NCBI GenBank assembly: GCA_021798955.1
Contig: JAJZBK010000008.1
Span: 1-64,000, forward strand
Origin: Actinomycetes bacterium
GTDB lineage: Bacteria > Actinomycetota > Acidimicrobiia > Acidimicrobiales > RAAP-2
Length of the DNA: 64,000 bases
Direction: 5' to 3'
In this document: positions 25,060 through 33,730 of the stretch, piece by piece
How the letters are laid out: the number at the start of each line of letters is the position of its first letter
Position numbering within the stretch: the first letter of the stretch is position 1
Program-made: the position numbers and the translations under genes
Notes under the pieces: generated by a model
Seen by the model: the letters and a program-made list of their open reading frames with translations, nothing else
Database searches by the model: none
Told to the model about the DNA's origin: nothing

Positions 25060-26664
25060 GTGACCCGCGCCCAGTCCGCCGTCGAACTGCTCGTTCGCGA
25101 GCGGGCCCGCGCCCACCCCGATGCCACGTGGCTGGCCTTCGGAGACGAGACCTACACCTGGGGAGAGGTGCTCAGCTTCGCCCGGCGCGCCGCCAACGGC
25201 TGGCTCGAGCTCGGCGTGCGTCCGGCCGACCGGGTAGCCATCCTGCTCGGCAACTGCCCGGAGTTCATCTGGTCGTACCTCGGTCTGCTGTTCATGGGAG
25301 CCGGGCCGGTGCCGGTCAACACGGCACAGCGGGGCGTGACGCTCCACCACATCCTGGCCGACTCCGGGGTCCGAGCCGCCATCGTCTCCGAAGCGCTCCG
25401 CCCCGTCTTCGACGAAGCACGTGTCGGCTGCCCCGACCTCGCCCACACGGTGGTCGTCGGAGGACGGCCCGGCGGCGGCATCGACTGGGACGTCGAGCGA
25501 CTCCTCGGTGCCGCGGACACCGAGCCCGTCGTCGACCTCGCCGAGGCGCCCCCGGCTGCGGCCATGCTCTACACGTCGGGGACCACCGGGCCACCGAAGG
25601 GCGTGGTGACGAGCAGCTACGACGCCAGCCCCATCGGCATGCTCCTCGGCGCCGCCGGCGTCGGGCCCGGCGAGACCATGTACACACCGCTGCCCCTCTT
25701 CCATGGCAACGCCCTCTACGTCTCGATGATCGGCTCCATGGTCCTCGACGCCCGCTTCGCCCTGGCCGAGCGGTTCAGCGCGTCGCGCTTCTTCGACGAC
25801 TGTCGGCGCTTCGACGCCGTCGAGTTCAACGCCCTGGGCGGCATGATCTCCATCTTGTTGAAGCAACCGGTCCGTCCGGACGACGCCGACAACCCAGTGC
25901 GCACCGTCCTGTCTGCCGGCTGCCCGCCGGACCGGTGGGAAGAGTTCGAACGGCGCTTCGGCCTCCGCCTGGTCGAGTGGTTCGGGATGGTCGACGCCCC
26001 GGGCATCCTCCTCAACACCGAGGGCCGGGTGGGCTCCATGGGAAAGCCCATCGCCGGGGTCGAGTTCGCCGTCGTCGACGACGCCGGCCAACCGGTTCCC
26101 GTCGACACGACCGGCGAGCTGGTCTTCCGCCACCCGGCAGGTCAGCTCACCCACTACCACGGGCTCCCCGACGCCACCGAGGCCGCCTACCGCGGCGGGT
26201 GGTTCCACACCGGCGACCTGGCCAGCCAGGACGCCGAGGGCTTCTACTACTACAAGGGCCGGAAGAAGGAGTCCATCCGGCGGCTCGGGGAGAACATCTC
26301 GGCGTGGGAGATCGAGACCGTCGTGAACGCCCACCCGGCTGTCCAGGAGTCGGCCGCCCACGCCGTTCCCTCCGAGCTGGGTGAGGACGAGGTGAAGCTC
26401 GTCGTCGTGCCCAAGCCCGGTGCACACGTCTCGCCCGAGGCCCTCACCGAGTTCTGCGATGGCAAGGTGGCCGGCTACGCCGTGCCCCGCTACGTGGAGA
26501 TCGTCGACGAGCTGCCGAAGACGGGCACCCAGCGGGTGCGCTACGGCGTCCTGAAGGAACGGGGCATCACCCCGGCAACCTGGGACCGCCTCGGCACCGA
26601 CGACGCTGCCGGGTCCCCTGCCGGGTCCCCTGCCGGCGCAACCACGAAGGAGCAGCATGCGTGA
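25060..26664 (+). CDS. Acyl-CoA ligase (AMP-forming, CaiC/FadD-like)
   Basis: The 534-residue enzyme activates a carboxylic acid with ATP and CoA. Core motifs: MLYTSGTTGPPKGVV (phosphate loop), WFGMVDAPG, HTGDLA and YKGRKKESIRRLGENIS. The final motif that normally carries the catalytic lysine in a TGK context reads PKTGTQRVRYG, so that lysine is absent at its usual place; a lysine follows at VLKERG. The 3' end contains two copies of a 12-bp repeat that encode a GSPAGSPAG tail. The GTG start at 25060 lacks a strong ribosome site. The next gene overlaps by 8 bp. Confidence 0.88.
   Translation: MTRAQSAVELLVRERARAHPDATWLAFGDETYTWGEVLSFARRAANGWLELGVRPADRVAILLGNCPEFIWSYLGLLFMGAGPVPVNTAQRGVTLHHILADSGVRAAIVSEALRPVFDEARVGCPDLAHTVVVGGRPGGGIDWDVERLLGAADTEPVVDLAEAPPAAAMLYTSGTTGPPKGVVTSSYDASPIGMLLGAAGVGPGETMYTPLPLFHGNALYVSMIGSMVLDARFALAERFSASRFFDDCRRFDAVEFNALGGMISILLKQPVRPDDADNPVRTVLSAGCPPDRWEEFERRFGLRLVEWFGMVDAPGILLNTEGRVGSMGKPIAGVEFAVVDDAGQPVPVDTTGELVFRHPAGQLTHYHGLPDATEAAYRGGWFHTGDLASQDAEGFYYYKGRKKESIRRLGENISAWEIETVVNAHPAVQESAAHAVPSELGEDEVKLVVVPKPGAHVSPEALTEFCDGKVAGYAVPRYVEIVDELPKTGTQRVRYGVLKERGITPATWDRLGTDDAAGSPAGSPAGATTKEQHA
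26607..26636. repeat. 12-bp tandem repeat at the ligase 3' end
   Basis: TGCCGGGTCCCC is repeated at 26607 and 26619, with a half copy from 26631. It is in frame and lengthens the C-terminal tail of the acyl-CoA ligase. Confidence 0.9.
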
Positions 26665-27937
26665 CGTCATGGTCGTCGGAGCCGGGATGACCCGCTTCGG
26701 CAAGTTCTTCGACCGGAGCGTCCGGTCGCTGGCCGAGGAAGCCGTCGGCGACGCCATGGCCGATGCCGGCGTGCGTCCGGACCAGATCGAGTTCACGGCC
26801 TTCGGCAACGCGGTGGGAGGGATCCTCCAGGGCCAGGAGATGATCCGCGGCCAGTCGGCGCTCCACCACACCGGCATCCTCGGTTCGCCCATCGTCAACG
26901 TGGAGAACGCCTGCGCCTCGGCCTCCAGCGCCTTCCACCTGGCCTGGCAGGCCATCGCCTCGGGCTCGGCCGAGATCGCGCTGGCCGTCGGCGCGGAGAA
27001 GCTCACCCACGCCGACAAGATCCGGTCGTTCGCCGCCATCGGCACCGCCCTCGACCTCGAGGAGATGCCGGCCATCCGCGACCTGCTGTCCTCCGTGCTC
27101 CTCGGCTGGCCACCACCGGGGGCACCTGCCGGGGACGAGCCGGCCAGTGGTGGTGGTGGGAGCTCGTCGTCCGGGTCCGGGTCCGAGAGCGCCATGAGCA
27201 GCTCGCCGTTCATGGACGTCTACGCGGCGATGACCCGTACGTACCTGCAGCACAGCGGCGGCACCCCCGCCGACCTGGCCCAGATCTCGGTGAAGAACCA
27301 CCGGCACGCCTCCCTCAACCCGAAGGCCCAGTACCGCGACGTGGTGACCGTCGACGACGTCCTGGCCAGCCGGATGGTGTCTGACCCCCTCACCGTCCTC
27401 ATGTGCTCCCCCATCGCCGACGGCGCCGCCGCACTGGTGCTGGCCTCGGCCGACGCCATGGCCCGGCTGGGCGTGCCGGGGGTGCGGGTGCGGGCGTCGG
27501 TGCTCGCTTCCGGACGCGACCGCGACCTCGACGAGCCGAGCGTGGCCGAGCGGACCGCCCGGCGGGCGTACGAGGTGGCAGGCATCGGTCCCGACGACCT
27601 CGACGTCGTCGAGGTCCACGACGCAGCGGCCACCGCCGAGCTCCTGCTCTACGAGGAGCTGGGCCTGTGCGCACCGGGCGAGGGGCCCAAGCTCTTGGCC
27701 TCGGGGGCCACCGAACTGGGCGGCCGGGTGCCGGTCAACCCGAGCGGCGGCCTCCTGTCGCGAGGTCATCCCATCGGCGCCACCGGCTGCGGCCAGCTCG
27801 TCGAACTGGTCGACCAGCTCCGCGGCCGCTGCGGCGAGCGCCAGGTAGCAGGAGCACGGGTGGCCCTAGCCGAGAACGGCGGCGGCTTCATCGGCACGGA
27901 CGCCGCCGCCACCGTCATCACCATCCTCGGGACCTGA
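26657..27937 (+). CDS. SCP-x/lipid-transfer-type thiolase
   Basis: The 426-residue protein is of the sterol-carrier-protein-x thiolase group, which often acts on bulky or branched acyl-CoA esters such as steroid side chains. Active-site segments are VENACASASSAF (Cys), VEVHDAAATAEL and SRGHPIGATG (His); the last cysteine of classical thiolases is replaced in LAENGGGF. A Gly/Ser-only stretch (about residues 165-182) interrupts the fold where others have a short loop. ATG at 26657 follows AAGGAG. It overlaps the ligase by 8 bp, so the two are coupled. No separate OB-fold partner (DUF35/ChsH2-like) is present nearby. Confidence 0.85.
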   Translation: MRDVMVVGAGMTRFGKFFDRSVRSLAEEAVGDAMADAGVRPDQIEFTAFGNAVGGILQGQEMIRGQSALHHTGILGSPIVNVENACASASSAFHLAWQAIASGSAEIALAVGAEKLTHADKIRSFAAIGTALDLEEMPAIRDLLSSVLLGWPPPGAPAGDEPASGGGGSSSSGSGSESAMSSSPFMDVYAAMTRTYLQHSGGTPADLAQISVKNHRHASLNPKAQYRDVVTVDDVLASRMVSDPLTVLMCSPIADGAAALVLASADAMARLGVPGVRVRASVLASGRDRDLDEPSVAERTARRAYEVAGIGPDDLDVVEVHDAAATAELLLYEELGLCAPGEGPKLLASGATELGGRVPVNPSGGLLSRGHPIGATGCGQLVELVDQLRGRCGERQVAGARVALAENGGGFIGTDAAATVITILGT

Positions 27938-27943
27938 CCGGGC

Positions 27944-27983
27944 CAGCCCCGGTCGGAGCGGTTCAGCCCCGGTCGGAGCGGTT
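27944..27983. repeat. 20-bp tandem duplication just after the thiolase stop
   Basis: CAGCCCCGGTCGGAGCGGTT occurs at 27944-27963 and again at 27964-27983, six bases after the stop codon. The unit has little symmetry, so I do not read it as a terminator. Confidence 0.92.
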
Positions 27984-28068
27984 GGGCCCAAATGGGTCGG
28001 GCGGGGCACGCCCGTCGGGGCATCGCAGGACTCAGCAGGAACGACGACAGCAGCAGAAGGGGAGCACC

Positions 28069-28854
28069 ATGGAGTTCAACCGAGTGGTCGGGACGAGACG
28101 CAGCATCCGGTTCTTCAAGTCGTGGAGGCCCGTCGAGCGGGAGAAGCTGCAGGTCATGTTCGAAGCGGCCAACCGGGCGTCACGCTCGATGAACGCCGAC
28201 TACTTCCGGGCCATCGTCGTGAACCGCGACGACCTCGATGCCGAGACCCGCGATGCACTACGCAATCCGACCACCACCGCCGACCTCGACCTCGCGCCCA
28301 CGTACATCTTCTGGTACATCGACATGAACTACGTCGAGGGAGCCCAGGACCGCCTCAAGGCACTGGTCGACCAGCACGCCCTCTCCGCGGCCCACGGCTG
28401 GTCCCGCGCCTACGTCGACGACTTCCTGTGGCCCCAGGTGCTCGAGCCAATCTCCAAGGACATGAGCGCCGTGCTGTTCATGGGTGCAGTCGAGACCGGT
28501 ATCGCCATCTGCAACGCCATCAACGCCGCCGTCGACCAGGGGCTCGGCACCTGCATGCACGCCTTCACCGCCAACGAGACAGTCAAGTCGCTCCTCGGCG
28601 TGCCCGACACCTGGTTCCCGGTGTGGCTCCAGCTGGTCGGCTACCCGGCCGAGGAGCCCGAGGCCGGCGGCCAGCGCCCCCGCAACCCGATCTCCACCCT
28701 CTTCTTCGAGGGCCACACCGATCGCCCCTTCGAGGAGGATCCCGAGGTCACCGAGCGACTGAAGCGCGAGGGCATGCTGCAGGCACCCGGACCCTTCCCA
28801 TATCGGGCCCAGGAGGTCAAGATGCTCTCCCGCATGTACGGACTGCCCGAGTGA
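28069..28854 (+). CDS. Nitroreductase-family flavoprotein
   Basis: The 261-residue protein starts EFNRVVGTRRSIRFFKSWRPV, the nitroreductase FMN-binding start, and has NRASRSMNADYFRAIVV and ETGIAICNAINAAVDQGLGTC later, matching the family's dimer helix. These enzymes use FMN and NAD(P)H to reduce nitro groups, quinones or enones. In a lipid-catabolic run an enone or enoyl reduction is plausible but not shown. The stop overlaps the next gene (GTGA). The ATG at 28069 has AAGGGGAG six bases upstream. Confidence 0.85.
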   Translation: MEFNRVVGTRRSIRFFKSWRPVEREKLQVMFEAANRASRSMNADYFRAIVVNRDDLDAETRDALRNPTTTADLDLAPTYIFWYIDMNYVEGAQDRLKALVDQHALSAAHGWSRAYVDDFLWPQVLEPISKDMSAVLFMGAVETGIAICNAINAAVDQGLGTCMHAFTANETVKSLLGVPDTWFPVWLQLVGYPAEEPEAGGQRPRNPISTLFFEGHTDRPFEEDPEVTERLKREGMLQAPGPFPYRAQEVKMLSRMYGLPE

Positions 28855-29360
28855 CCGCCGTGCGCCCCTCCGAGACAACCACCCCGACCAGCGAGACGCC
28901 GGCCGGCGGACCGGGCGATCTCGACGCTCCCGAGGCCGAGCTCGGCACCGCCAGAGGTGCCGGAAGCGACTGGGACGCCGGCAGTGACCTCGCCTCGCTC
29001 GCTGCCTCTCCGGCCGTCCGGCGCTGGCTCGAGCGAGACGGCAACAAGGTGGGCGGCAACAAGGTGGGCGGCAACAAGGAGGGCGGGGCGGCGCACGAGG
29101 GAGAGCTCCGGCTCCTCGCTCGCTTCTGCGCCTCGCTCGACACGACACCTGACGAGCTCGTCGCCCAGTGCCTGCGCGCCACCAAGTCGGGGGACACTGC
29201 CATCAGCACGGCTGGACGTCGTCGGACGGACGAGGCCATCTCTGCCTTCGCCGCCGCCGAAGGGGCCGAAGGCCGCGAGGCCATCGTCCTCGGCAACACG
29301 CTGCGCGGCTTCCTCATCCACAACGGGATCTTCATGCAAGGGTCGGCCGCCATCGACTGA
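28851..29360 (+). CDS. Unknown protein with an integrase-like SAM N-domain pattern
   Basis: The 169-residue product starts at a GTG that overlaps the nitroreductase stop, so it is co-translated with it. An acidic, Thr/Pro-rich N-terminus and three in-frame copies of a 15-bp repeat (NKVGG, NKVGG, NKEGG; 29040-29084) precede a helical C-terminal half. That half (ELRLLARFCASLDTTPDEL and then LRGFLIHNGI) resembles the DNA-binding SAM-like domain of tyrosine recombinases. No catalytic domain follows. I do not recognise a named family. The resemblance is by eye and could be false. Confidence 0.55.
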   Translation: MTAVRPSETTTPTSETPAGGPGDLDAPEAELGTARGAGSDWDAGSDLASLAASPAVRRWLERDGNKVGGNKVGGNKEGGAAHEGELRLLARFCASLDTTPDELVAQCLRATKSGDTAISTAGRRRTDEAISAFAAAEGAEGREAIVLGNTLRGFLIHNGIFMQGSAAID

Positions 29361-29439
29361 CAACGGCCTCTACCGGTGCCTGGCACGGCTGGGCCCGGGC
29401 CCGCTTTGGACCTGCCCACGTCCGTGGGGCGGCCCCGGA

Positions 29440-32400
29440 CTACTCGGGTGGGTAGCGGAGGGTCGCCACCGAGCCCTGCGTCGTGCCGACGACGGAGATG
29501 CCGTTGGGAAGCGCCTGGTTGAGCTCGGCCACGTGGCTGATCACCCCGACGATGCGACCTCCGTCCTCGAGCGAGCGGAGCACCTCCACGACGCCGTCGA
29601 GCGCCTGGGGGTCGAGCGAGCCGAACCCCTCGTCGACGAAGAGCGCCCCCATCTGCCGGTTGGCACCGCTCGAGACGACGTCGGCCAGGCCCAGTGCCAA
29701 CGAGAGCGCCGCCATGAACGTCTCACCGCCTGACAGGGTCGTGGCCGGTCGGACCAGGCCGGTATTGACGTCGAAGACGGCGAGGTCGAGCCCGGACAGC
29801 CTGCGCCCGTCGGCCGGGCCGTCGTCGAGTCGCAGGGAGTAGCGACCGGCGGTCATGACGGCCAGACGGGCGTTCGCCTGGGCCAGCACCTGGCGAAGGT
29901 AGGCGGCGAGCACCCAGTGCTCGAGCGAGCGGCGGACCCCCATCCCCGTCCCGCCCTGACCAGCACACAGATGGGCGACCGTCTGGGCCTGCTCGAAGGA
30001 GCGGCGCGCTCCCTCGAGCGCCTCGAGCGCCTCCGCCAGCCGGCCGGGGGCAGCCCGGAGCGAGGCGAGCTGGCGTCGGGCCACGGCCGCCCGGCCGACC
30101 AGCTCGGCGTGGTCGGCTTCGGCCGACCGCAAGCGCTCCTCGAACGGAGACGGGTCGGGTCGCTCGGCAGGAACCCCGGCACTCTCGTAGGCGGCGACGC
30201 GTTCCAGCACCTGCCGCCGTCGGTCCGACCGCTCGCCCAGCTCGGCTTGCCGCCGGAGAAGCTCCTCGTCGGGGAGGAGGACGGTGGCGAGCTCGCCGGG
30301 ACCAGCCAGCCCTACGCGCTCGACCACCTCGGCGAGCGCACCGGCATGGGCGTCGCGTTCGGCCTCGGCCCGCTCGAGCGCACCGGCGGCGGCGGCGAGG
30401 GCACGCACCGCCTCGGCCAGGGCGCGCCGGGCCTCGGCGTCGCCTCGGGGGAAGACACCGGCTCCGAACCGAGCCTCGTGCTCGGCGCGGGCCCGGGCAT
30501 GGGCCTGGCACCGTTCGTCGTGGCGGGCGAGGTCGGTGTCGAACGTGTGGCTCTGTCGGCCGACAACCTCGTTGGCTCGGTCCAGCACATCGCCACGACG
30601 ACGAACTTCTACGGCGAGCTCTTCGTACCGGGTCTTCGACTCCTCGAGCACGGCGAGCCGACGGCCGGACGCCGCTGCGGCCTCCTCGGCCTCGGCCAGC
30701 TCGGGGCCGTCGCCGAGGGCCGCCCATGTCACCTCGGCCTCGGCCAGGGCTCGCTCGGCGGTGGCCTGGGCACGACGAGCCTCCTCGAGCTCGGACTCCG
30801 CTCGCTCGAGTGCCTCGTCATCGGGGGCGTCAGGATGCAGGGCCGCCGGTACGGGGTGATCGGAAGAACCACACGTGGGACAGGGTTCCCCGTCGACGAG
30901 ATGGGCTGCGAGACGGCCGGCCAGGCCGTCGCGCCAGGCGGCGCGCACCGCGCTGGCCGTCTCCTCGGCCCGCCCGAGCGCGCCGGCCGCCTCGGCCGCC
31001 CGTCGGCGGGCAACGACGACCTCGGCCCCGGCTTCGGCGCGACGCCGAGCAGCCTCGAGGGCTTCCTCGTCCCGTCGGTGAGCGACCCGGGCCGCTTCGA
31101 GCAGGCGGACGACACCAGCCAGGCCCGCCAGTCGTCGTCGGTCGTCGCCGAGGGCGACCCAGTCGGCACCCAGCCGGTCCCTGGCGGCGGCGAGCTCGTC
31201 ATCACGCGCCGCCAGTGTCGCGCCCTCCTCGGCCAGCTGCTCGGCCTCGGTGGTCAGACGGTCGAGTGCCGTGGCGGCGTCCTCGATCCGGTCCGCATCG
31301 GCGTCGAGCTCGGCGGCCAAGGCGCTTGACGCCACCGGCGAAGCCAGGGCAGCCCGGTCGTAGGCGTCGAGCCAGCGCTCGCCGACCGTGCGATGGCGCT
31401 CGTCGCGAGTGGCCACCAGGCGGTCGAGGTCGGCCGTGACGCGGCGCCAGCCGTCGAAGGACGACCGCAGGGGTGCCACAAAGGCTGCCCTGCGGAGAAC
31501 ATGTGCCTCGGCCTCGTCAGCCTGTTCCTCGTGGGCGAACAGGCCCATTGCCTGCCGGTCGTCCTGCCACTGCGCCCACCGTTCGAGCGCCGTCTGTGCG
31601 TCGTCGCGGGCTCGGCGCGCGGCGTCGCAGCGCGCCTTCGCCTGCTCGACCCGCTCCTCGAGACTGCCGACCACCTCCTCGGCGGTCGCCGCCAGCCCAG
31701 CCAGCTCTCGGGGCACGATCCCCCCCGATGCGACGGCCCTGCCGAGGTCATCTGGCACCAGGTCGTCGGGAACCTGGTCCACCAGGTCGCGGATAGCACG
31801 GCCGACGGCGTCGAGCTCGGCCCGCTCCCCGGACTCGGCCTCCTCGTAGGCTCGGCGCCGCTCGTCGGCGATCGCCCGCAGCGCCTCGGTCACCCGAGCG
31901 AAGACGTCGACAGGGAACAGTCGGCGCAGGAGGGCAGCGCGGTCCTTCGTGTCGGCTTTGAGCACCTCCTCGAAGCGCCCTTGGGGAATGAGGACTACCT
32001 GCTCGAACTGGTCCTTGGTCAGTCCGACGAGCTCGACGACCCGACGGTCGACCTCCGCCTTGCGGGTCAGACCACCGGCCGGGTCGTCACGACGGGCGAG
32101 CACGACGGAGCCCTTGCGTTCGATCGGTGGACCATCACCTCGCTTGCGCGGGACGAGCTGGGTGGGGGAGCGCTCGACGCGCCACACCTCGCCGTGGGCC
32201 TCGAGCTCGAGGACGACACGGGTCTCCACGCCGGGGAGCGCATAGTGGCTCCGGACGTTGCCGTCCACCCGAAAGCCGGGTAGGTCGCCGTAGAGGGCGT
32301 AGACGAGGGCGTCGAAGATCGTCGACTTGCCGGCACCAGTCGGTCCGGTGATGGCGAAGACACCGTGACGGCCCATGCGGGCGAAGTCGACCTCGAGCTC

Positions 32401-32448
32401 GCCCCCATAGGAGCCGAAGGCCGACAGGGCCAGCCGCAACGGCCTCAC
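29440..32448 (-). CDS. sbcC: SbcC, ATPase subunit of the SbcCD nuclease
   Basis: The 1002-residue protein is an SMC-like ATPase that works with SbcD to cut DNA hairpins and blocked ends. The order is complete: Walker A (GPTGAGKST) near residue 35, a long coiled coil very rich in Ala, Glu and Arg, a zinc hook CPTC in the middle, the return coiled coil, signature LSGGE, and Walker B LFVDEGFGSLD near the C-terminus. The GTG start overlaps the sbcD stop (GTGA), which settles the start. It is convergent with the unknown gene at 28851-29360. Confidence 0.95.
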   Translation of the reverse strand: MRPLRLALSAFGSYGGELEVDFARMGRHGVFAITGPTGAGKSTIFDALVYALYGDLPGFRVDGNVRSHYALPGVETRVVLELEAHGEVWRVERSPTQLVPRKRGDGPPIERKGSVVLARRDDPAGGLTRKAEVDRRVVELVGLTKDQFEQVVLIPQGRFEEVLKADTKDRAALLRRLFPVDVFARVTEALRAIADERRRAYEEAESGERAELDAVGRAIRDLVDQVPDDLVPDDLGRAVASGGIVPRELAGLAATAEEVVGSLEERVEQAKARCDAARRARDDAQTALERWAQWQDDRQAMGLFAHEEQADEAEAHVLRRAAFVAPLRSSFDGWRRVTADLDRLVATRDERHRTVGERWLDAYDRAALASPVASSALAAELDADADRIEDAATALDRLTTEAEQLAEEGATLAARDDELAAARDRLGADWVALGDDRRRLAGLAGVVRLLEAARVAHRRDEEALEAARRRAEAGAEVVVARRRAAEAAGALGRAEETASAVRAAWRDGLAGRLAAHLVDGEPCPTCGSSDHPVPAALHPDAPDDEALERAESELEEARRAQATAERALAEAEVTWAALGDGPELAEAEEAAAASGRRLAVLEESKTRYEELAVEVRRRGDVLDRANEVVGRQSHTFDTDLARHDERCQAHARARAEHEARFGAGVFPRGDAEARRALAEAVRALAAAAGALERAEAERDAHAGALAEVVERVGLAGPGELATVLLPDEELLRRQAELGERSDRRRQVLERVAAYESAGVPAERPDPSPFEERLRSAEADHAELVGRAAVARRQLASLRAAPGRLAEALEALEGARRSFEQAQTVAHLCAGQGGTGMGVRRSLEHWVLAAYLRQVLAQANARLAVMTAGRYSLRLDDGPADGRRLSGLDLAVFDVNTGLVRPATTLSGGETFMAALSLALGLADVVSSGANRQMGALFVDEGFGSLDPQALDGVVEVLRSLEDGGRIVGVISHVAELNQALPNGISVVGTTQGSVATLRYPPE

Positions 32449-33623
32449 GGCTCGCCCCCGACGGTCCGGGCGGCCACCGCCCGCGCCACGGCATCGACGA
32501 CGAGCGCCCGTTCGGGCTCACCCGGCGGTCGACCTCGCACCTCCTCGAGGAAGTCGAGCACGAGCGCATCAGGAGCGCGAGCCTCGACACGGGCGGCTTC
32601 GAACGAGGGGGTCCCAGGGGAGCCGGCCCGGCTCGGTGCGTACCGGACGTTCACGGCGTGGGGGAAGCGCCCGCGAAGTCGCTCCATGGGCTGGACCTGC
32701 ACCGTGTCGTCGGTCAGCCGGACGGCGACCCAGGCGTCGACGAACGGCTCGCAGGCCGGGTCGACAAGGAGGTCGTCGAGTCGCCCCTCCAGGGTGACGA
32801 CCGGCCGGCCCACGGGGATCGGCACGTCGGTCACGTCGGTGACGGCACCGCCGGAGACCTCGAGCAGGCGGACCGACTTTCCGTGGTCCTCGCTGAACGA
32901 GTACGGGAGCAACGACCCCGAGTAGGCGATCCGGCCGCCGGCACCGACGGTCTGAGGCCGGTGGAGGTGCCCGAGGGCGACGTAGTCGAAGCCGTCGAAT
33001 ACCGCAGCGTCGACGACGTCGGCACCCCCTACGGCGAGGAGCTTCTCCGAGTCGGAGGACATCCCGCCGGCGACGAAGGCATGTGCCACGGCGATCGAGG
33101 GAACACCTGCCAGCCCGGCCAGGCCCGCCCGCCCGGCGGCCAACGCGTCCTCGAGGACGTGCTGGTGGGTGCGAGGCCGGGGTGAGCCGTCGGCGGCTGG
33201 GGTCGGTGCCGGCGCGGTGAGCGGGTCGAGGAAGGGCACGGCGACCACGGCGACTCGCTCGGTTCCGGCTTCGAAGACCCACGGCTCGGGTTTGACCCGG
33301 GTGTCGGCGACGACGCGGACGCCTCCGAGCGCCTGACGGCCGGCGCCGAACCCCAGCCGGCGGGCGCTGTCGTGGTTGCCCGGGACGAGAAGGACGGTCG
33401 CCCCGGCCCCCACCAGGGCGTCGAGTGCGTCGTCGAGCAGCGTGACCGCTTCCTCGGCAGGAAGCGCCCGGTCGTAGACGTCGCCAGCCACCACCACGAG
33501 ATCGACACGTTCGGCGGCGACGAGGTCGACCAGCCATTCGAGCGCGCGGCGCTGGTCGGCCTCGAGTGGCTCCTGCTCGAACCGGCGGCCGAGGTGCCAG
33601 TCGCTCGTGTGGAGGATGCGCAC
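32445..33623 (-). CDS. sbcD: SbcD, nuclease subunit of SbcCD
   Basis: The 392-residue protein has the phosphoesterase motifs of Mre11/SbcD in order: HTSDWHLG at the N-terminus, VVAGDVYDRA, VPGNHDS, AHAFV and LGHLHRPQ. They bind two metal ions for endo- and exonuclease activity. The C-terminal part caps the active site and binds SbcC. The start is a GTG at 33623 giving VRILHTSDWHLG. The divergent neighbour, an old yellow enzyme, starts 107 bp away. Confidence 0.95.
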   Translation of the reverse strand: MRILHTSDWHLGRRFEQEPLEADQRRALEWLVDLVAAERVDLVVVAGDVYDRALPAEEAVTLLDDALDALVGAGATVLLVPGNHDSARRLGFGAGRQALGGVRVVADTRVKPEPWVFEAGTERVAVVAVPFLDPLTAPAPTPAADGSPRPRTHQHVLEDALAAGRAGLAGLAGVPSIAVAHAFVAGGMSSDSEKLLAVGGADVVDAAVFDGFDYVALGHLHRPQTVGAGGRIAYSGSLLPYSFSEDHGKSVRLLEVSGGAVTDVTDVPIPVGRPVVTLEGRLDDLLVDPACEPFVDAWVAVRLTDDTVQVQPMERLRGRFPHAVNVRYAPSRAGSPGTPSFEAARVEARAPDALVLDFLEEVRGRPPGEPERALVVDAVARAVAARTVGGEP

Positions 33624-33730
33624 CCCGGCAGCGTGCCACAGGGGCGCGACACCCCCTGCCGGTAGTACCGCCGTCGGCGGTCGACCAGGCTCCCGGGAAT
33701 GCAGCCGGCCTCGACGGTGTCGAACGAGCT

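Noticed and set aside
24874-27213. Minus-strand open frame of 779 codons opposite the ligase and SCP-x thiolase genes
   Set aside because: No recognisable domain, and it is antisense to genes with complete active-site motifs.
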